This document shows positions 7,531 through 17,152 of a DNA stretch of 64,000 nt, piece by piece (the first letter of the stretch is position 1; each line of letters starts with the position of its first letter). The notes below the pieces were generated by a model. It saw only the letters and a program-made list of their open reading frames with translations, was not told where the DNA came from and ran no database searches. The DNA comes from Modestobacter sp. L9-4 (GTDB taxonomy: Bacteria; Actinomycetota; Actinomycetes; Mycobacteriales; Geodermatophilaceae): assembly GCF_019112525.1 (NCBI RefSeq), contig NZ_CP077800.1:1550001-1614000 (forward strand). The letters run 5' to 3'. The position numbers and the translations under genes are program-made.

Positions 7531-8598
7531 TCAGAGCTGCTCGGTCTCCTGGAACGTGGTCTCGTCGAACTGCGCCGGGTCGCCGTAGGAGGCGTCGCCC
7601 TGGTAGGCGTCGGTCTCGTAGCCCTCGTCGTAGCTCTCGACCGAGGTCGGGACGAACCCGGGCGGGCTGTCCTTCAGGGCCAGGCCCATGGCGGCGAGCT
7701 TGAGCTTGACCTCGTCGATCGACTTCGCACCGAAGTTGCGGATGTCGAGCAGGTCGGCCTCCGAGCGGGTGACGAGCTCCCCGACGGTGTGCACGCCCTC
7801 GCGCTTGAGGCAGTTGTAGGACCGGACGGTGAGGTCCATGTCCTCGATCGGCATCGAGAAGTTCGCGATGTCGGCGGCCTCGGCCGGGCTGGGCCCGACC
7901 TCGATGCCCTCGGCGTCGACGTTGAGCTCGCGCAGCAGGCCGAACAGCTCCACCAGGGTGGAACCGGCGCTGGCGATGGCGTCGCGGGGCTCCATCGACG
8001 GCTTGGTCTCGACGTCGACCACGAGGCGGTCGAAGTCGGTGCGCTGCTCGACGCGGGTGGCCTCGACGGCGTAGGTCACCTTGAGCACCGGGGAGTAGAT
8101 CGAGTCGACGGGGATCCGACCGATCTCCTGGCCGGGCTGCTTGTTCTGCGTGGCCGGCACGTAGCCGCGGCCGCGCTCGACGACCAGCTCCACCTCGAGG
8201 CGGCCCTTGGCGTTGAGCGTGGCGATGTGCAGCTCGGGGTTGTGCACCTCGACACCGGCCGGGGGCGCGATGTCGGCGGCGGTGACCTCACCCGGGCCCT
8301 GCTTGCGCAGGTACATGGTCACCGGCTCGTCGGAGTCGGAGCTGACCACGAGGCCCTTGAGGTTCAGGATGATCTCGGTGACGTCCTCCTTGACGCCCGG
8401 CACAGTGGTGAACTCGTGCAGGGTGCCCTCGATGCGGATGCTGGTGACAGCAGCGCCGGGGATCGAGGACAGCAGGGTGCGACGGAGCGAGTTGCCGAGG
8501 GTGTAACCGAAACCCGGCTCGAGCGGCTCGATGACGAACCGTGAGCGCTGGGCGTCGATGGTCTCCTCGGTGAGGGTCGGACGCTGTGCGATGAGCAT
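7531..8598 (-). CDS. rpoA: RNA polymerase alpha subunit
   Basis: The alpha subunit dimerises to start assembly of RNA polymerase and contacts activators and UP elements. The 355-residue protein has the N-terminal domain ([20 protein letters not shown] near residue 27) and the C-terminal domain with [19 protein letters not shown] and [19 protein letters not shown]. The last ~30 residues after the C-terminal domain are an acidic Tyr/Asp/Glu-rich tail. Order rpsD-rpoA-rplQ is the standard alpha operon. A GGAG-like site precedes the ATG at 8598. Confidence 0.98.
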   Translation of the reverse strand: MLIAQRPTLTEETIDAQRSRFVIEPLEPGFGYTLGNSLRRTLLSSIPGAAVTSIRIEGTLHEFTTVPGVKEDVTEIILNLKGLVVSSDSDEPVTMYLRKQGPGEVTAADIAPPAGVEVHNPELHIATLNAKGRLEVELVVERGRGYVPATQNKQPGQEIGRIPVDSIYSPVLKVTYAVEATRVEQRTDFDRLVVDVETKPSMEPRDAIASAGSTLVELFGLLRELNVDAEGIEVGPSPAEAADIANFSMPIEDMDLTVRSYNCLKREGVHTVGELVTRSEADLLDIRNFGAKSIDEVKLKLAAMGLALKDSPPGFVPTSVESYDEGYETDAYQGDASYGDPAQFDETTFQETEQL

Positions 8599-8707
8599 GG
8601 TGGTTCTCCTTCGTGTCCTCCGGCGACCGCCATATGACGCCGTGAGGGAGGTGGTGCCGGCGGGGCGGACATCGGTCCACCCGCCCCGCCGTCGTGCAGT
8701 TCGGCTC

Positions 8708-8755
8708 CCTCACAGGGCCCCACGCCGCGCGGAGCGTGGCGTGGGGGGCGAGGGG
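8708..8755 (-). repeat. 3' hairpin repeat, copy 1 (behind rpsD)
   Basis: Outer arms CCCTC (8708-8712) and GAGGG (8751-8755) enclose a second stem CCCCACGCC (8719-8727) with GGCGTGGGG (8739-8747). The 25 nt at 8726-8750 are identical to 41363-41387 behind rplA and nearly identical to 42220-42242 behind rplK. The element ends 6 nt from the rpsD stop. The outer arm sequence differs between copies while pairing is kept, which points to a structured RNA. Confidence 0.65.
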
Positions 8756-8761
8756 GTCCTT

Positions 8762-9388
8762 CTACTTCGAGTAGAGCTCGACGATCAACTGCTCCTGGAC
8801 CGGGGTGTCGATCACCTGGCGGGCCGGGATGTTGTGGACGAGCACCTTCAGCTGCGAGGAGATGACCTCGAGCCACGGCGGGACCGGACGGGAGCCGGCC
8901 TTCGCCTGGGCGAGCTGGAACGGGACCATCTCGGTGGACTTCGCAGCCACCTCGAGGATGTCGTTCGCGGACACGCGGAAGGACGGGATGTCGACCTTGC
9001 GGCCGTTCACCTTGATGTGGCCGTGGCGCACCAGCTGGCGGGCCATGTCACGGGACTCGGCGAAGCCGGCCCGGTAGACCACGTTGTCCAGGCGCGACTC
9101 GAGGATCTGCAGCAGGACCTCACCGGTCTTGCCCGTCTTCTTGTTGGCCTCTTCGTAGTAACCGCGGAACTGCTTCTCCAGCACGCCGTAGATGCGGCGG
9201 GCCTTCTGCTTCTCACGAAGCTGGAGCAGGTACTCGCTGTCCTTGGTGCGCCCACGGCCGTGCTCGCCCGGCGGGTAGGGCCGGATCTCGATCGGGCACT
9301 TCGGGGACTCGCACTTGCTGCCCTTGAGGAACAGCTTCATCTTCTCGCGCCTGCACAGACGGCAGTCGGCTCCGGTGTAACGGGCCAC
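8762..9388 (-). CDS. rpsD: 30S ribosomal protein S4, zinc form
   Basis: S4 nucleates assembly of the 30S body and is a translational repressor of the alpha operon in many bacteria. The 208-residue protein carries four N-terminal cysteines (Cys9, Cys12, Cys26, Cys31: CRLC then CESPKC) that form a zinc site, and the S4 RNA-binding domain DMARQLVRHGHIKVNGRKV near residue 110. It follows rpsK by 35 nt and precedes rpoA; a repeat-family hairpin lies just past its stop. Confidence 0.98.
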   Translation of the reverse strand: MARYTGADCRLCRREKMKLFLKGSKCESPKCPIEIRPYPPGEHGRGRTKDSEYLLQLREKQKARRIYGVLEKQFRGYYEEANKKTGKTGEVLLQILESRLDNVVYRAGFAESRDMARQLVRHGHIKVNGRKVDIPSFRVSANDILEVAAKSTEMVPFQLAQAKAGSRPVPPWLEVISSQLKVLVHNIPARQVIDTPVQEQLIVELYSK

Positions 9389-9423
9389 GTCAAATACTCC
9401 TAGATCGTCTCGTCAGTGACCGG

Positions 9424-9831
9424 TCAGACCCGGCGGCGCTTCTTGGGCCGGCAGCCGTTGTGCGGCTGCGGCGTCACGTCCTGGATCTGTCCGACCTCGA
9501 GGCCAGTGGCCTGCAGGGAGCGGATCGCGGTCTCGCGACCGGAGCCGGGACCCTTCACGAAGACGTCGACCTTGCGCATGCCGTGCTCCTGGGCCTTGCG
9601 CGCCGCGCTCTCGGCAGCCATCTGCGCCGCGAACGGCGTGGACTTGCGCGAGCCCTTGAAACCGACGTGGCCGGCCGAGGCCCAGCTGATCACGTTGCCC
9701 GTGGGGTCGGTGATCGACACGATCGTGTTGTTGAAGGTGCTCTTGATGTGCGCCGCGCCGTGAGCGACGTTCTTCTTCTCCTTGCGGCGCACCTTCTTGG
9801 TGCCAGCTGCCGCGCGAGCCCTGGGAGGCAT
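9424..9831 (-). CDS. rpsK: 30S ribosomal protein S11
   Basis: S11 sits on the 30S platform beside the mRNA exit. The 135-residue protein has [19 protein letters not shown] near residue 28, the [14 protein letters not shown] segment, and the conserved C-terminus [18 protein letters not shown]. The basic N-terminal stretch ([18 protein letters not shown]) is typical of actinobacteria. It is separated from rpsM by 128 nt containing two hairpins. Confidence 0.98.
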   Translation of the reverse strand: MPPRARAAAGTKKVRRKEKKNVAHGAAHIKSTFNNTIVSITDPTGNVISWASAGHVGFKGSRKSTPFAAQMAAESAARKAQEHGMRKVDVFVKGPGSGRETAIRSLQATGLEVGQIQDVTPQPHNGCRPKKRRRV

Positions 9832-9866
9832 CTCTCTCCGGTCTGAGTCTGTGTTCGTGGCCTGGT

Positions 9867-9894
9867 CGTCCCCCCTGCCGCAGCAGGGGGGACG
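9867..9894 (-). terminator. hairpin in the rpsM-rpsK gap, rpsK side
   Basis: Perfect 12-bp stem CGTCCCCCCTGC (9867-9878) with GCAGGGGGGACG (9883-9894) and a 4-nt CGCA loop. It lies 35 nt upstream of the rpsK start on the minus-strand transcript. As rpsK is expected to be co-transcribed with rpsM it may process or attenuate rather than fully terminate. Confidence 0.5.
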
Positions 9895-9904
9895 GTCGTG
9901 CTGA

Positions 9905-9947
9905 GGCGCACCGCCGGTCCGGCCCTACGGACCAACGACGGTGCGCC
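9905..9947 (-). terminator. hairpin 3' of rpsM
   Basis: Nine-base arms GGCGCACCG (9905-9913) and CGGTGCGCC (9939-9947), with an inner GGTCC/GGACC stem, 12 nt beyond the rpsM stop. It is tandem with the 9867-9894 hairpin. Confidence 0.5.
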
Positions 9948-9959
9948 GACGAGCTGAGA

Positions 9960-10334
9960 TCAGCGGGCCTTCTTCTTGCCCGCGATGGTCTTGCGCGGGC
10001 CCTTGCTCGAGCGCGCGTTCGTCTTCGTGCGCTGCCCGTGCACCGGGAGACCGCGGCGGTGCCGCAGACCCTGGTAGCAACCGATCTCCACCTTGCGGCG
10101 GATGTCGGCGGCCACCTCGCGGCGCAGGTCACCCTCGACGCGGAAGTGCTCGTCGATGTAGTCGCGCAACTTGAGGAGGTCCTCGTCGGTCAGGTCCTTG
10201 ACGCGCAGGTCCGGGCTGACGCCCGTCGCGGTCAGGGTCGCCTTCGACGACGTCGGGCCGATCCCGTAGATGTAGGTGAGCGCGACCTCCATCCGCTTCT
10301 CGCGGGGGAGGTCAACGCCTGCAAGTCGAGCCAT
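9960..10334 (-). CDS. rpsM: 30S ribosomal protein S13
   Basis: S13 lies in the head of the 30S subunit and contacts the P-site tRNA. The 124-residue protein starts [21 protein letters not shown]-like, has [29 protein letters not shown] and a basic C-terminus. ATG at 10334 was chosen; the longer reading frame upstream overlaps rpmJ and has no family similarity. It is 14 nt after rpmJ. Confidence 0.98.
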   Translation of the reverse strand: MARLAGVDLPREKRMEVALTYIYGIGPTSSKATLTATGVSPDLRVKDLTDEDLLKLRDYIDEHFRVEGDLRREVAADIRRKVEIGCYQGLRHRRGLPVHGQRTKTNARSSKGPRKTIAGKKKAR

Positions 10335-10348
10335 TGTCCGGTACTCCC

Positions 10349-10462
10349 TCAGCCCTGGCGCTGCTTGTGCCGGGCGTTCTCGCAGATGACCATGACCCGG
10401 CCGTGCCGGCGGATCACCTTGCACTTGTCACAGATCTTCTTCACCGACGGCTGGACCTTCAC
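10349..10462 (-). CDS. rpmJ: 50S ribosomal protein L36
   Basis: This 37-residue protein reads [19 protein letters not shown] at its start and ends [10 protein letters not shown]. It is a standard bacterial L36 with a zinc ribbon made of CDKC (Cys11, Cys14), Cys27 and His32. GTG at 10462 is preferred because GAGGG lies 8 nt upstream and it gives the family length; an ATG 15 nt upstream would follow AGGA with no spacing. It lies between infA and rpsM as in most actinobacteria. Confidence 0.95.
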   Translation of the reverse strand: MKVQPSVKKICDKCKVIRRHGRVMVICENARHKQRQG

Positions 10463-10532
10463 CGGTGCCGCCCTCATTCCTGTAGTTCGTGGCCGGTCAG
10501 CAGGCGTCGGGTGGACGCCGGACCGGCGGGGG

Positions 10533-10754
10533 TCACTTGTAGCGGTAGACGATGCGGCCGCGGGTCAGGTCGTAGGGCGACAGCTCCACGACCACGCGGT
10601 CCTCGGGCAGGATGCGGATGTAGTGCTGCCGCATCTTGCCGCTGATGTGGGCGAGCACTCGGTGCCCGTTCTGCAGTTCGACTCGGAACATCGCGTTGGG
10701 CAGCGGCTCCACGACGCGACCCTCGACCTCGATGGCCCCGTCCTTCTTTGCCAC
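10533..10754 (-). CDS. infA: translation initiation factor IF-1
   Basis: IF-1 binds the ribosomal A site during initiation. The 73-residue OB-fold protein reads [20 protein letters not shown] at the start, then [20 protein letters not shown] and ends [14 protein letters not shown], which is the exact family length. GTG at 10754 was chosen from this alignment; GGAG lies 11 nt upstream. It is the first gene of the alpha-operon unit, behind its own promoter. Confidence 0.98.
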   Translation of the reverse strand: MAKKDGAIEVEGRVVEPLPNAMFRVELQNGHRVLAHISGKMRQHYIRILPEDRVVVELSPYDLTRGRIVYRYK

Positions 10755-10948
10755 GCCTACACGGCCTCCTCGTTCGATCGGACTGCATTCGCCCATGCCG
10801 CAACGGCAGGACGGTGGAACTGGATTCAGTGCGACGCGCAGACCCGGGTGACCCGGGTGCAGTACGCGGTGGTGCGGGCGATCTCGCTGAGGGCGTCCAT
10901 CGGCGTACGGCCACAGCACGACGACGGGCGGCGCGAACGCCAACGGTC

Positions 10949-10978
10949 ACTGTACTCCCTGGACCCCCTGGGCTCCAA
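10949..10978 (-). promoter_or_regulatory. candidate sigma-A promoter for infA-rpmJ-rpsM
   Basis: On the minus strand TTGGAG (10973-10978) and TACAGT (10949-10954) are separated by 18 nt. Transcription would start near 10942, giving a leader of roughly 190 nt before infA. The 287-nt map-infA gap (10755-11041) shows nothing else I can name. Confidence 0.5.
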
Positions 10979-11041
10979 CCCGGTCCGGGTGACGGCCGCC
11001 CCGGCCACCGGAGGAGCGCAGGACGCGGCAGAGCCGTTCGG

Positions 11042-11845
11042 TCAGGAGCGCGGGGTGACGCCGAAGGGCGCGAGGCCGGCGAGGCCGCCGTCCTCCGCGG
11101 TGAGGACCCAGGGGCCCTCGGGGGTGATGGCGACGCTGTGCTCGAAGTGCGCGGCGCGGGAGCCGTCCTTCGTGACCACCGTCCAGCCGTCCTCCAGCTC
11201 GGCGGTGGCCGGGTCGCCGACGGTCACCATCGGCTCGATGGCCAGGGCCAGCCCCGGGACGAGCTTCGGGCCACGCCCGGCACGCCCGTAGTTGAGCACG
11301 TGCGGGTCCTGGTGCATCTCGGTGCCGATGCCGTGGCCGCCGTAGTGGTCGACGATCCCGTAGCGGTGCGGGTGCGCGGTGATCGACTCCTCCACCGCGG
11401 CGCTGATGTCGGTGAGACGGCCGCCGGCGATCGCCCGGGCCAGCCCGGCCCACATCGAGCGCTCCGTGACGGCGATGAGCTCCAGGTCCTCCGCGCGGGC
11501 AGTGCCCACGGTGACCGTGACGGCGGAGTCGCTGTGCCAGCCGTCCAGCACGGCCCCGCAGTCGATGGAGATGTTGTCCCCGTCGGCGAGGACCCGCTCC
11601 GTGGACGGGATGCCGTGGACCACCTCGTCGTTGACCGAGGCGCAGATGGTGCCGGTGAAGCCGTGGTAGCCCAGGAAGTTCGGCACCGCGCCGTGGGACC
11701 GGATGTGGTCCTCGGCGATGGCGTCCAGCTCCCCCGTGGTGACACCGGGGGCCACGGCTGCCTTAACCGCGGCGATGGCCCCGGCGGTCACGAGCCCGGA
11801 GGCGCGCATCAGCTCGAGCTCGTGCGTCGTCTTGATCTGGATCAT
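11042..11845 (-). CDS. map: type I methionine aminopeptidase
   Basis: Map removes the initiator methionine from nascent proteins. The 267-residue protein keeps the five metal ligands of the pita-bread fold: Asp in SIDCGA, Asp in HSDSAVT, His in GGHGIG, Glu in AIEPMV and Glu in FEHS. ATG at 11845 (MIQIKTTHELE) has GGAG 7 nt upstream; an in-frame ATG at 11911 would add 22 residues without similarity. It follows adk by 81 nt in the usual secY-adk-map order. Confidence 0.97.
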   Translation of the reverse strand: MIQIKTTHELELMRASGLVTAGAIAAVKAAVAPGVTTGELDAIAEDHIRSHGAVPNFLGYHGFTGTICASVNDEVVHGIPSTERVLADGDNISIDCGAVLDGWHSDSAVTVTVGTARAEDLELIAVTERSMWAGLARAIAGGRLTDISAAVEESITAHPHRYGIVDHYGGHGIGTEMHQDPHVLNYGRAGRGPKLVPGLALAIEPMVTVGDPATAELEDGWTVVTKDGSRAAHFEHSVAITPEGPWVLTAEDGGLAGLAPFGVTPRS

Positions 11846-11926
11846 GCGTCCACTCCACTTCGCCAGCACGGGCAGGCGTGCCAGGAGGGCGGCGCCACGG
11901 TCACCGTGCACCTTGCCCTCGCGCTC

Positions 11927-12541
11927 TCAGCCTGCGGCCGGGGCCCCGGCCGGGCCGTCGTCGGTGAAGCCGAGCGCGGTCAGCGCCCGATCGGTGACCT
12001 CGTCGATCTCGCCGATCGCGTCGATCTGGCTCAGCAGCCCGGCTTGGCGGTAGAACCCCGACAGCGGAGCGGTCTGTTCCCGGTAGACCTCGAGGCGGTG
12101 CCGGACCGTCTCGGGCTTGTCGTCGTCGCGCTGGACCCACTCGCCGTCGACGAGCATCTTGCGCCCGGAGAGCCGGCGCACCAGCTCGTCCTCGTCGACC
12201 ACGAGCTCGAGGCAGCGGTCCAGCAGGTGCCCGAGCTCGGCGAGGGAGTCACGGAGCTGCTCGGCCTGGGCGATCGTCCGCGGGAAGCCGTCGAGCAGGA
12301 AGCCGGCCTTGGCGTCGGGCTCGGCCAGCCGCTCGGTGACCATCGCGACCGTGATCTCGTCCGGGACCAGGTCACCGGAGTCCATGTAGGCCTTCGCCTG
12401 CTGCCCCAGCTCGGTCTGCCCGGTCACGTTGGCCCGGAAGATGTCCCCGGTCGAGATCGCCGGCACCGACATGCGGCTGGCGATGATCTGCGCCTGGGTG
12501 CCCTTGCCCGCTCCAGGGGGCCCCAGCAACACGACGCGCAC
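11927..12541 (-). CDS. adk: adenylate kinase
   Basis: Adk interconverts ATP+AMP and 2 ADP. The 204-residue protein begins with the P-loop [12 protein letters not shown], has STGDIFRA (AMP site), [10 protein letters not shown] and a short lid region ([17 protein letters not shown]) without the zinc cysteines of Gram-positive long forms. The GTG start shares one base with the secY stop (TAGTG), indicating translational coupling. Confidence 0.97.
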   Translation of the reverse strand: MRVVLLGPPGAGKGTQAQIIASRMSVPAISTGDIFRANVTGQTELGQQAKAYMDSGDLVPDEITVAMVTERLAEPDAKAGFLLDGFPRTIAQAEQLRDSLAELGHLLDRCLELVVDEDELVRRLSGRKMLVDGEWVQRDDDKPETVRHRLEVYREQTAPLSGFYRQAGLLSQIDAIGEIDEVTDRALTALGFTDDGPAGAPAAG

Positions 12542-13851
12542 TAGCGCAGGAACCCTTCGTAGCTGCGCTGGTTGAGCTGCGTCTCGATCTGCTTGACCGT
12601 CTCCAAGCCCACTCCCACCATGATCAGCACCGCGGTCCCGCCGAACGGGAAGTTCTGGTTGTTCCCCTGCTCGGTGATCGAGAGGAACAGGTTGGGCAGC
12701 ACGGCGACCAGACCCAGGTAGATCGAGCCCGGCAGCGTGATCCGGGACAGCACGTACTGCAGGTACTCCGCGGTGGGACGACCGGGGCGGATGCCGGGGA
12801 TGAAGCCGCCGTAGCGCTTCATGTCGTCGGCCCGCTCTTCCGGGTTGAACGTGATCGAGACGTAGAAGTACGTGAAGAAAACGATGAGCGCGAAGTAGAT
12901 CGCGATGTGCACCGGGCTGCTCTGGTTGATCACGTAGTTCTCGAAGAACCGCCGCACCGGGCCGCTGGTGTCGCCCTGCAGCTGGCTGACCAGCTGCGGC
13001 AGGTAGAGCAGCGACGAGGCGAAGATGACCGGGATGACACCGGCCTGGTTCACCTTCAGCGGCAGGTAGGTCGAGGTGCCGCCGTACATGCGCCGGCCCA
13101 CCATGCGCTTGGCGTACTGCACGGGGATGCGGCGCTGGGCCTGCTCGACGTAGACCACCGAGGCGATCACGATCACCGCGAAGATGCAGACGACGGTGAA
13201 GATGAAGGCGCCGCGGGTCTGCAGGATCGAGCCGCCCTCGGCGGGGATGCGGGCCGCGATCGAGGTGAAGATCAGCACGGACATGCCGTTGCCGATCCCC
13301 TTCTCGGTGAGCAGCTCGCCCAGCCACATGATGACGGCCGTGCCGGCGGTGAGGGTGACGACGAGGACCACCGTCGTCCACACGGAGTTCGACGGGATGA
13401 TGTCCTGCTGGCAGTTCGGGAACAGCTGGCCGCTGCGGGCCAGGGCGATGATCCCGGTGCTCTGCAGCACGGCGAGCGCGATGGTGAGGTAGCGGGTGTA
13501 CTGGGTCAGCTTCGCCTGACCCGACTGCCCTTCCTTCTTCAGCTGCTCGAACCGTGGGATGACCACCACCAGCAGTTGCACGATGATGCTCGCGGTGATG
13601 TACGGCATGATGCCGAGCGCGAACACCGACAGCCGCAGCAGCGCACCGCCGGAGAACAGGTTCACCAGCGAGTAGACGTCGCGCTGGTCGGAGGCGTTGG
13701 CCTGCTCCAGGCAGCTGTTGATCGCCTCGATCGAGACCCCGGGACCGGGGACGCTGGCGCCCAGCCGGTAGACCGCGATCAGCGCCAGTGAGAAGAGCAG
13801 CTTGCGCCGGAGATCTGGCGTCCGGAACGCAGCGGCGAACGCCTGCAGCAC
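12541..13851 (-). CDS. secY: protein translocase subunit SecY
   Basis: SecY forms the channel of the Sec translocon with SecE (encoded at 43.8-44.3 kb). The 436-residue protein has ten hydrophobic segments and family motifs such as [25 protein letters not shown]-region periplasmic loop, and [20 protein letters not shown] in the cytosolic loop. The start is GTG at 13851. It is separated from rplO by a 191-nt gap with a large hairpin and a possible TAACCT -10 box, so it may be partly an independent unit. Confidence 0.98.
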   Translation of the reverse strand: MLQAFAAAFRTPDLRRKLLFSLALIAVYRLGASVPGPGVSIEAINSCLEQANASDQRDVYSLVNLFSGGALLRLSVFALGIMPYITASIIVQLLVVVIPRFEQLKKEGQSGQAKLTQYTRYLTIALAVLQSTGIIALARSGQLFPNCQQDIIPSNSVWTTVVLVVTLTAGTAVIMWLGELLTEKGIGNGMSVLIFTSIAARIPAEGGSILQTRGAFIFTVVCIFAVIVIASVVYVEQAQRRIPVQYAKRMVGRRMYGGTSTYLPLKVNQAGVIPVIFASSLLYLPQLVSQLQGDTSGPVRRFFENYVINQSSPVHIAIYFALIVFFTYFYVSITFNPEERADDMKRYGGFIPGIRPGRPTAEYLQYVLSRITLPGSIYLGLVAVLPNLFLSITEQGNNQNFPFGGTAVLIMVGVGLETVKQIETQLNQRSYEGFLR

Positions 13852-13987
13852 GTGCCCTCCCCAAGTCGGTCGTTCGAGGTTATCAACATCTGGTCGATGG
13901 CCCGGCCGGGCCCGTCACGCCGTCCGGCGTGCAGACCCGTGGGGCCGGTGCCGTCCGGCGGCGGACTCCCCGCCGAACAGCAGAAGG

Positions 13988-14035
13988 CCCCTCTGCCCTC
14001 CGCCACGAGCTGGCTCGCGGCGGAGGGCAGAGGGG
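13988..14035 (-). terminator. long hairpin 3' of rplO
   Basis: Perfect 17-bp outer stem: CCCCTCTGCCCTCCGCC at 13988-14004 pairs with 14019-14035. An inner CGAG/CTCG stem with a CTGG loop follows after one A-C mismatch. It lies 7 nt past the rplO stop. It is among the longest perfect stems in the window and is followed on the transcript by CCTTCTGCTGTT, a weak T-rich tail. Confidence 0.7.
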
Positions 14036-14042
14036 TCCTCCC

Positions 14043-14486
14043 TCAGAGCTGGGTGGTGCTGCCCCCGGCAGCGCCGATCTTCTCCTCGGCGGACTTGGAG
14101 AAGGCGTGCGCCTGCACGTCGACCTTCACCCCGCCGAGCTCGCCGGTGCCCAGGACCTTGATCGGCTGACCGCGACGGACGGCGCCGGCGTCGGCCAGCG
14201 TGTCGGGGTCGATGCGACCACCCTGCGGGAACAGGGAGGCGATCCGGTCCAGGTTGACGACCTGGAAGACGACCTTGTTGTTGTTCTTGAAGCCCGAGAG
14301 CTTCGGCAGCCGCATGAAGAGGGGGGTCTGACCACCCTCGAACCGTGCAGAGACCTGCACGCGGGCGCCGGAGCCCTTGGTGCCGCGACCGGCGGTCTTG
14401 CCCTTCGAGCCCTCACCACGACCCACGCGGGTCTTCTTGGTGTGGGCGCCGGGGGCCGGACGCAGGTGGTGGACCTTGAGAGTCAT
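14043..14486 (-). CDS. rplO: 50S ribosomal protein L15
   Basis: L15 is a large-subunit assembly protein. The 147-residue sequence has the flexible Gly-rich N-terminus ([20 protein letters not shown], then [13 protein letters not shown]) and [20 protein letters not shown]. The C-terminal domain ends in [20 protein letters not shown]. It follows rpmD by 13 nt. Confidence 0.98.
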   Translation of the reverse strand: MTLKVHHLRPAPGAHTKKTRVGRGEGSKGKTAGRGTKGSGARVQVSARFEGGQTPLFMRLPKLSGFKNNNKVVFQVVNLDRIASLFPQGGRIDPDTLADAGAVRRGQPIKVLGTGELGGVKVDVQAHAFSKSAEEKIGAAGGSTTQL

Positions 14487-14499
14487 GACGTTCCCCTGC

Positions 14500-14682
14500 T
14501 CAGACGATCTCTTCGACGGTGACCAGGTGCGGCACCGTCGCGACCATCCCGCGGATCTCGGGACGGTCCTCCTGGACGACCGAGTCGCTGATCCGCTTGA
14601 GCCCGAGCGAACGCAGCGTCTGACGCTGGTTGGGCTTGGTGCCGATCGCCGACTTGATCTGGGTGACCTTCAGCTGAGCCAT
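14500..14682 (-). CDS. rpmD: 50S ribosomal protein L30
   Basis: The 60-residue protein has the family pattern [20 protein letters not shown] followed by [12 protein letters not shown] and a C-terminal [14 protein letters not shown]. The gene starts 1 nt after the rpsE stop, so translation is probably coupled. Confidence 0.97.
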   Translation of the reverse strand: MAQLKVTQIKSAIGTKPNQRQTLRSLGLKRISDSVVQEDRPEIRGMVATVPHLVTVEEIV

Positions 14683-14683
14683 G

Positions 14684-15337
14684 TCAGACCCCCTGTCCGG
14701 CCCGGGCGCGCAGCATGGCGGCCGGGGCGACGTCCTCCAGGGGCAGACCGCGGCGGGCCGCGATCTCCTCGGGACGGACGAGGTCCTTCAGCGCCTGCAT
14801 GGTCGCGTGGACGATGTTGATCGGGTTGGAGGACCCGAGGCTCTTGGAGAGCACGTCGTGGATGCCGGCGCACTCGAGGACGGCACGCACCGGGCCACCG
14901 GCGATGACGCCGGTACCGGGGCTGGCCGGCTTGAGCAGCACGACGCCGGCCGCGGCCTCACCCTGCACGGGGTGCGGGATCGTGGCGGCGATGCGGGGCA
15001 CCTTGTAGAAGTGCTTCTTGGCCTCCTCGACGCCCTTGGCGATCGCCGCGGGCACCTCCTTGGCCTTGCCGTAGCCGACACCCACGGTGCCGTCGCCGTC
15101 GCCGACGATCACCAGCGCGGTGAAGCTGAAGCGCCGACCGCCCTTGACGACCTTCGACACGCGGTTGATGGCGACCACGCGCTCGATGAACTGGCTCTTC
15201 TCGACGGGGCCGCCGGGGCCACGCCCGCCGTCCCGACGGTCACGACGGTCGTTGCCGCCGCCCTGGCCGCCCTGGCCGCCGGCACCGGGGCCACCCGTAC
15301 CGCCGGCGCCACCGCCGCGTCGCTGTGGTCCTGGCAT
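14684..15337 (-). CDS. rpsE: 30S ribosomal protein S5
   Basis: S5 lies at the mRNA entry and affects decoding accuracy. The 217-residue protein has a Gly/Arg/Gln-rich N-terminal extension of about 45 residues typical of actinobacteria. The double-stranded RNA-binding domain follows ([20 protein letters not shown]), then [16 protein letters not shown] and the C-terminal [21 protein letters not shown] at 15337 is preferred; GAGAGGG lies upstream. Confidence 0.97.
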   Translation of the reverse strand: MPGPQRRGGGAGGTGGPGAGGQGGQGGGNDRRDRRDGGRGPGGPVEKSQFIERVVAINRVSKVVKGGRRFSFTALVIVGDGDGTVGVGYGKAKEVPAAIAKGVEEAKKHFYKVPRIAATIPHPVQGEAAAGVVLLKPASPGTGVIAGGPVRAVLECAGIHDVLSKSLGSSNPINIVHATMQALKDLVRPEEIAARRGLPLEDVAPAAMLRARAGQGV

Positions 15338-15389
15338 CAGACGTCCCTCTCGATCATGCTCGACAGCTCGTTCGTGGAAGTGGTGCGCA

Positions 15390-15806
15390 TCAGAAGTCCA
15401 GCCCACTCTCGCGGGCGCCGTCGGCGAGCGCGGCGATGCGACCGGCGTACCGGTTGCCACCACGGTCGAAGACGACGGCGCCGATGCCGGCGGCCTTCGC
15501 ACGCTCGGCCACCAGCGCACCGACCTGACGGGCGAGCGCGGACTTGTCGCCGGCCACGCCCTTCAGGCTGGCGTCCATGGTGGAGGCACTGACCAGGGTG
15601 CGACCGACGGTGTCGTCGACGACCTGGACGTGGATGTGCCGGGAGCTGCGCTTGACGACCAGACGGGGCCGCTCCGGCGTACCGCCCACGCGCTTGCGCA
15701 GACGGTTGTGCCGGCGCAGCCGCGAGACGCGGCGCGCGGTGCTGATGTCGGTCCCGACGGGCTTGTGCACCCGGGGGCCCTTCGCGGTGTTCGCTGCAGT
15801 GGTCAT
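15390..15806 (-). CDS. rplR: 50S ribosomal protein L18
   Basis: L18 binds 5S rRNA with L5 and L25. The 138-residue protein has [39 protein letters not shown] and [20 protein letters not shown] near the C-terminus. The ATG shares one base with the rplF stop (TGATG); a GTG one codon upstream is also possible. The first ~20 residues extend beyond the usual start. Confidence 0.96.
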   Translation of the reverse strand: MTTAANTAKGPRVHKPVGTDISTARRVSRLRRHNRLRKRVGGTPERPRLVVKRSSRHIHVQVVDDTVGRTLVSASTMDASLKGVAGDKSALARQVGALVAERAKAAGIGAVVFDRGGNRYAGRIAALADGARESGLDF

Positions 15807-16345
15807 CACTTGCCCGTCTTCCCGACCTTGCGCTTGACGACCTCGCCCTGGTACCGCACGCCCTTGCCCTTGTACGGGTCGGGCTTGCGGATCTTGCGGA
15901 TCTTGGCGGAGACCTCGCCGACCTGCTGCTTGTCGATGCCGCTGACGCGCAGGCGGGTCGGGGCCTCGACGGTGAAGGAGATCCCCTCGGGGGCCTTCAC
16001 GACGACCGGGTGGCTGAAGCCGAGCGCGAACTCGAGGTCCGCCCCACGGGCAGCCACGCGGTAACCCACGCCGACGATCTCCAGGGTCTTGTCGTACCCC
16101 TGGGTGACGCCGGTGATCATGTTGGCGATGAGGGTGCGGGAGAGACCGTGCAGGGCACGGCTCTCGCGCTGGTCGTCGGGACGCTGCACCTGCAGCGTGC
16201 CGTCCTCACCGCGCTCGACGGTGATGGGAGCGGCCACCGTGTGGCTCAGCTTCCCCTTCGGGCCCGAGACGTTGACCGTGCGCCCGTCGATGGCGACGTC
16301 AACCCCACTGGGCACCGGAATCGGGAGTCGTCCGATCCGTGACAT
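15806..16345 (-). CDS. rplF: 50S ribosomal protein L6
   Basis: The 179-residue protein starts [19 protein letters not shown] and has the two repeated L6 domains, with the C-terminal signature [20 protein letters not shown]6 lies near the sarcin-ricin loop and factor-binding site. It follows rpsH by 14 nt. Confidence 0.98.
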   Translation of the reverse strand: MSRIGRLPIPVPSGVDVAIDGRTVNVSGPKGKLSHTVAAPITVERGEDGTLQVQRPDDQRESRALHGLSRTLIANMITGVTQGYDKTLEIVGVGYRVAARGADLEFALGFSHPVVVKAPEGISFTVEAPTRLRVSGIDKQQVGEVSAKIRKIRKPDPYKGKGVRYQGEVVKRKVGKTGK

Positions 16346-16359
16346 GTCTGCGTCTCCTC

Positions 16360-16770
16360 TTACCAGACGTAGGCGAGGACTTCCCCACCCACGCCCTTCT
16401 TGTTCGCCTGCTTGTCGGTCAGCAGTCCGGTGGAGGTGGAGATGATCGCCACCCCGAGGCCGCCGAGGACCTTCGGCAGGGAGGTCGACTTCGCGTAGAC
16501 CCGCAGGCCGGGCTTGGACACGCGCCGGATGCCGGCGATGCTCCGCTCACGGTTGGGGCCGTACTTGAGGGAGACCACGAGCTCCTTGCGGACGTGGCCG
16601 TCCACCTCGACGTCGTTGACGGTCCAGCCGCCGATGTAACCCTCCTTCTGGAGGATCTCGGCGACGTGCGTCTTCAGCTTCGACGACGGCATGGCAGCGG
16701 TGTCGTGGTACGCCTGGTTGGCGTTCCGCAGCCGCGTGAGCATGTCCGCGATCGGGTCGGTCATCGTCAT
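16360..16770 (-). CDS. rpsH: 30S ribosomal protein S8
   Basis: S8 binds the central domain of 16S rRNA and, in E. coli, represses the spc operon. The 136-residue protein has [19 protein letters not shown] and the C-terminal [20 protein letters not shown]. Two in-frame ATGs (16770, 16764) are possible. It follows rpsZ after a 162-nt gap with a strong hairpin, so an extra regulatory point lies here. Confidence 0.97.
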   Translation of the reverse strand: MTMTDPIADMLTRLRNANQAYHDTAAMPSSKLKTHVAEILQKEGYIGGWTVNDVEVDGHVRKELVVSLKYGPNRERSIAGIRRVSKPGLRVYAKSTSLPKVLGGLGVAIISTSTGLLTDKQANKKGVGGEVLAYVW

Positions 16771-16897
16771 GTGTGGGTGGTGCCTCTCTCGCCGCGGTTC
16801 CGCACGCGCTGGGTCACGGGGACTTGGCGCAGGGCCTTCGGCGATCGGTGGTGCGTCTTCAGGTGACCGGTTGGTCGGTGGTGCAGAGCCGTGCCGA

Positions 16898-16928
16898 CCC
16901 CGCCCCAGGGCGTGACCCTGGGGCGGGG
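16898..16928 (-). terminator. hairpin 3' of rpsZ
   Basis: Perfect 13-bp stem CCCCGCCCCAGGG (16898-16910) with CCCTGGGGCGGGG (16916-16928) around CGTGA, 4 nt beyond the rpsZ stop and inside the spc operon, ahead of rpsH. Confidence 0.6.
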
Positions 16929-16932
16929 GACG

Positions 16933-17118
16933 TCACCAGCTGGACTTGGTCACGCCGGGCAGCTCGCCGGCGTGGGCCATCTCCCGCACGCAGATCCGGC
17001 AGAGGCCGAACTTGCGGAACACCGCGTGCGGACGACCGCACCGCTGGCAGCGGGTGTAGCCGCGCACCTTGAACTTCGGGGTGCGGGCTGCCTTGTTGAC
17101 AAGAGCCTTCTTGGCCAT
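16933..17118 (-). CDS. rpsZ: 30S ribosomal protein S14, zinc type (type Z)
   Basis: The 61-residue protein is the short zinc-binding S14: [20 protein letters not shown], then CQRC and CRIC, giving four cysteines (24, 27, 40, 43). This form is standard in the actinobacterial spc operon; a longer non-zinc paralogue may be elsewhere. It lies between rplE and rpsH. Confidence 0.97.
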   Translation of the reverse strand: MAKKALVNKAARTPKFKVRGYTRCQRCGRPHAVFRKFGLCRICVREMAHAGELPGVTKSSW

Positions 17119-17152
17119 CTCTGGATCTCCTGGAACTTCTACGCAGACCGCG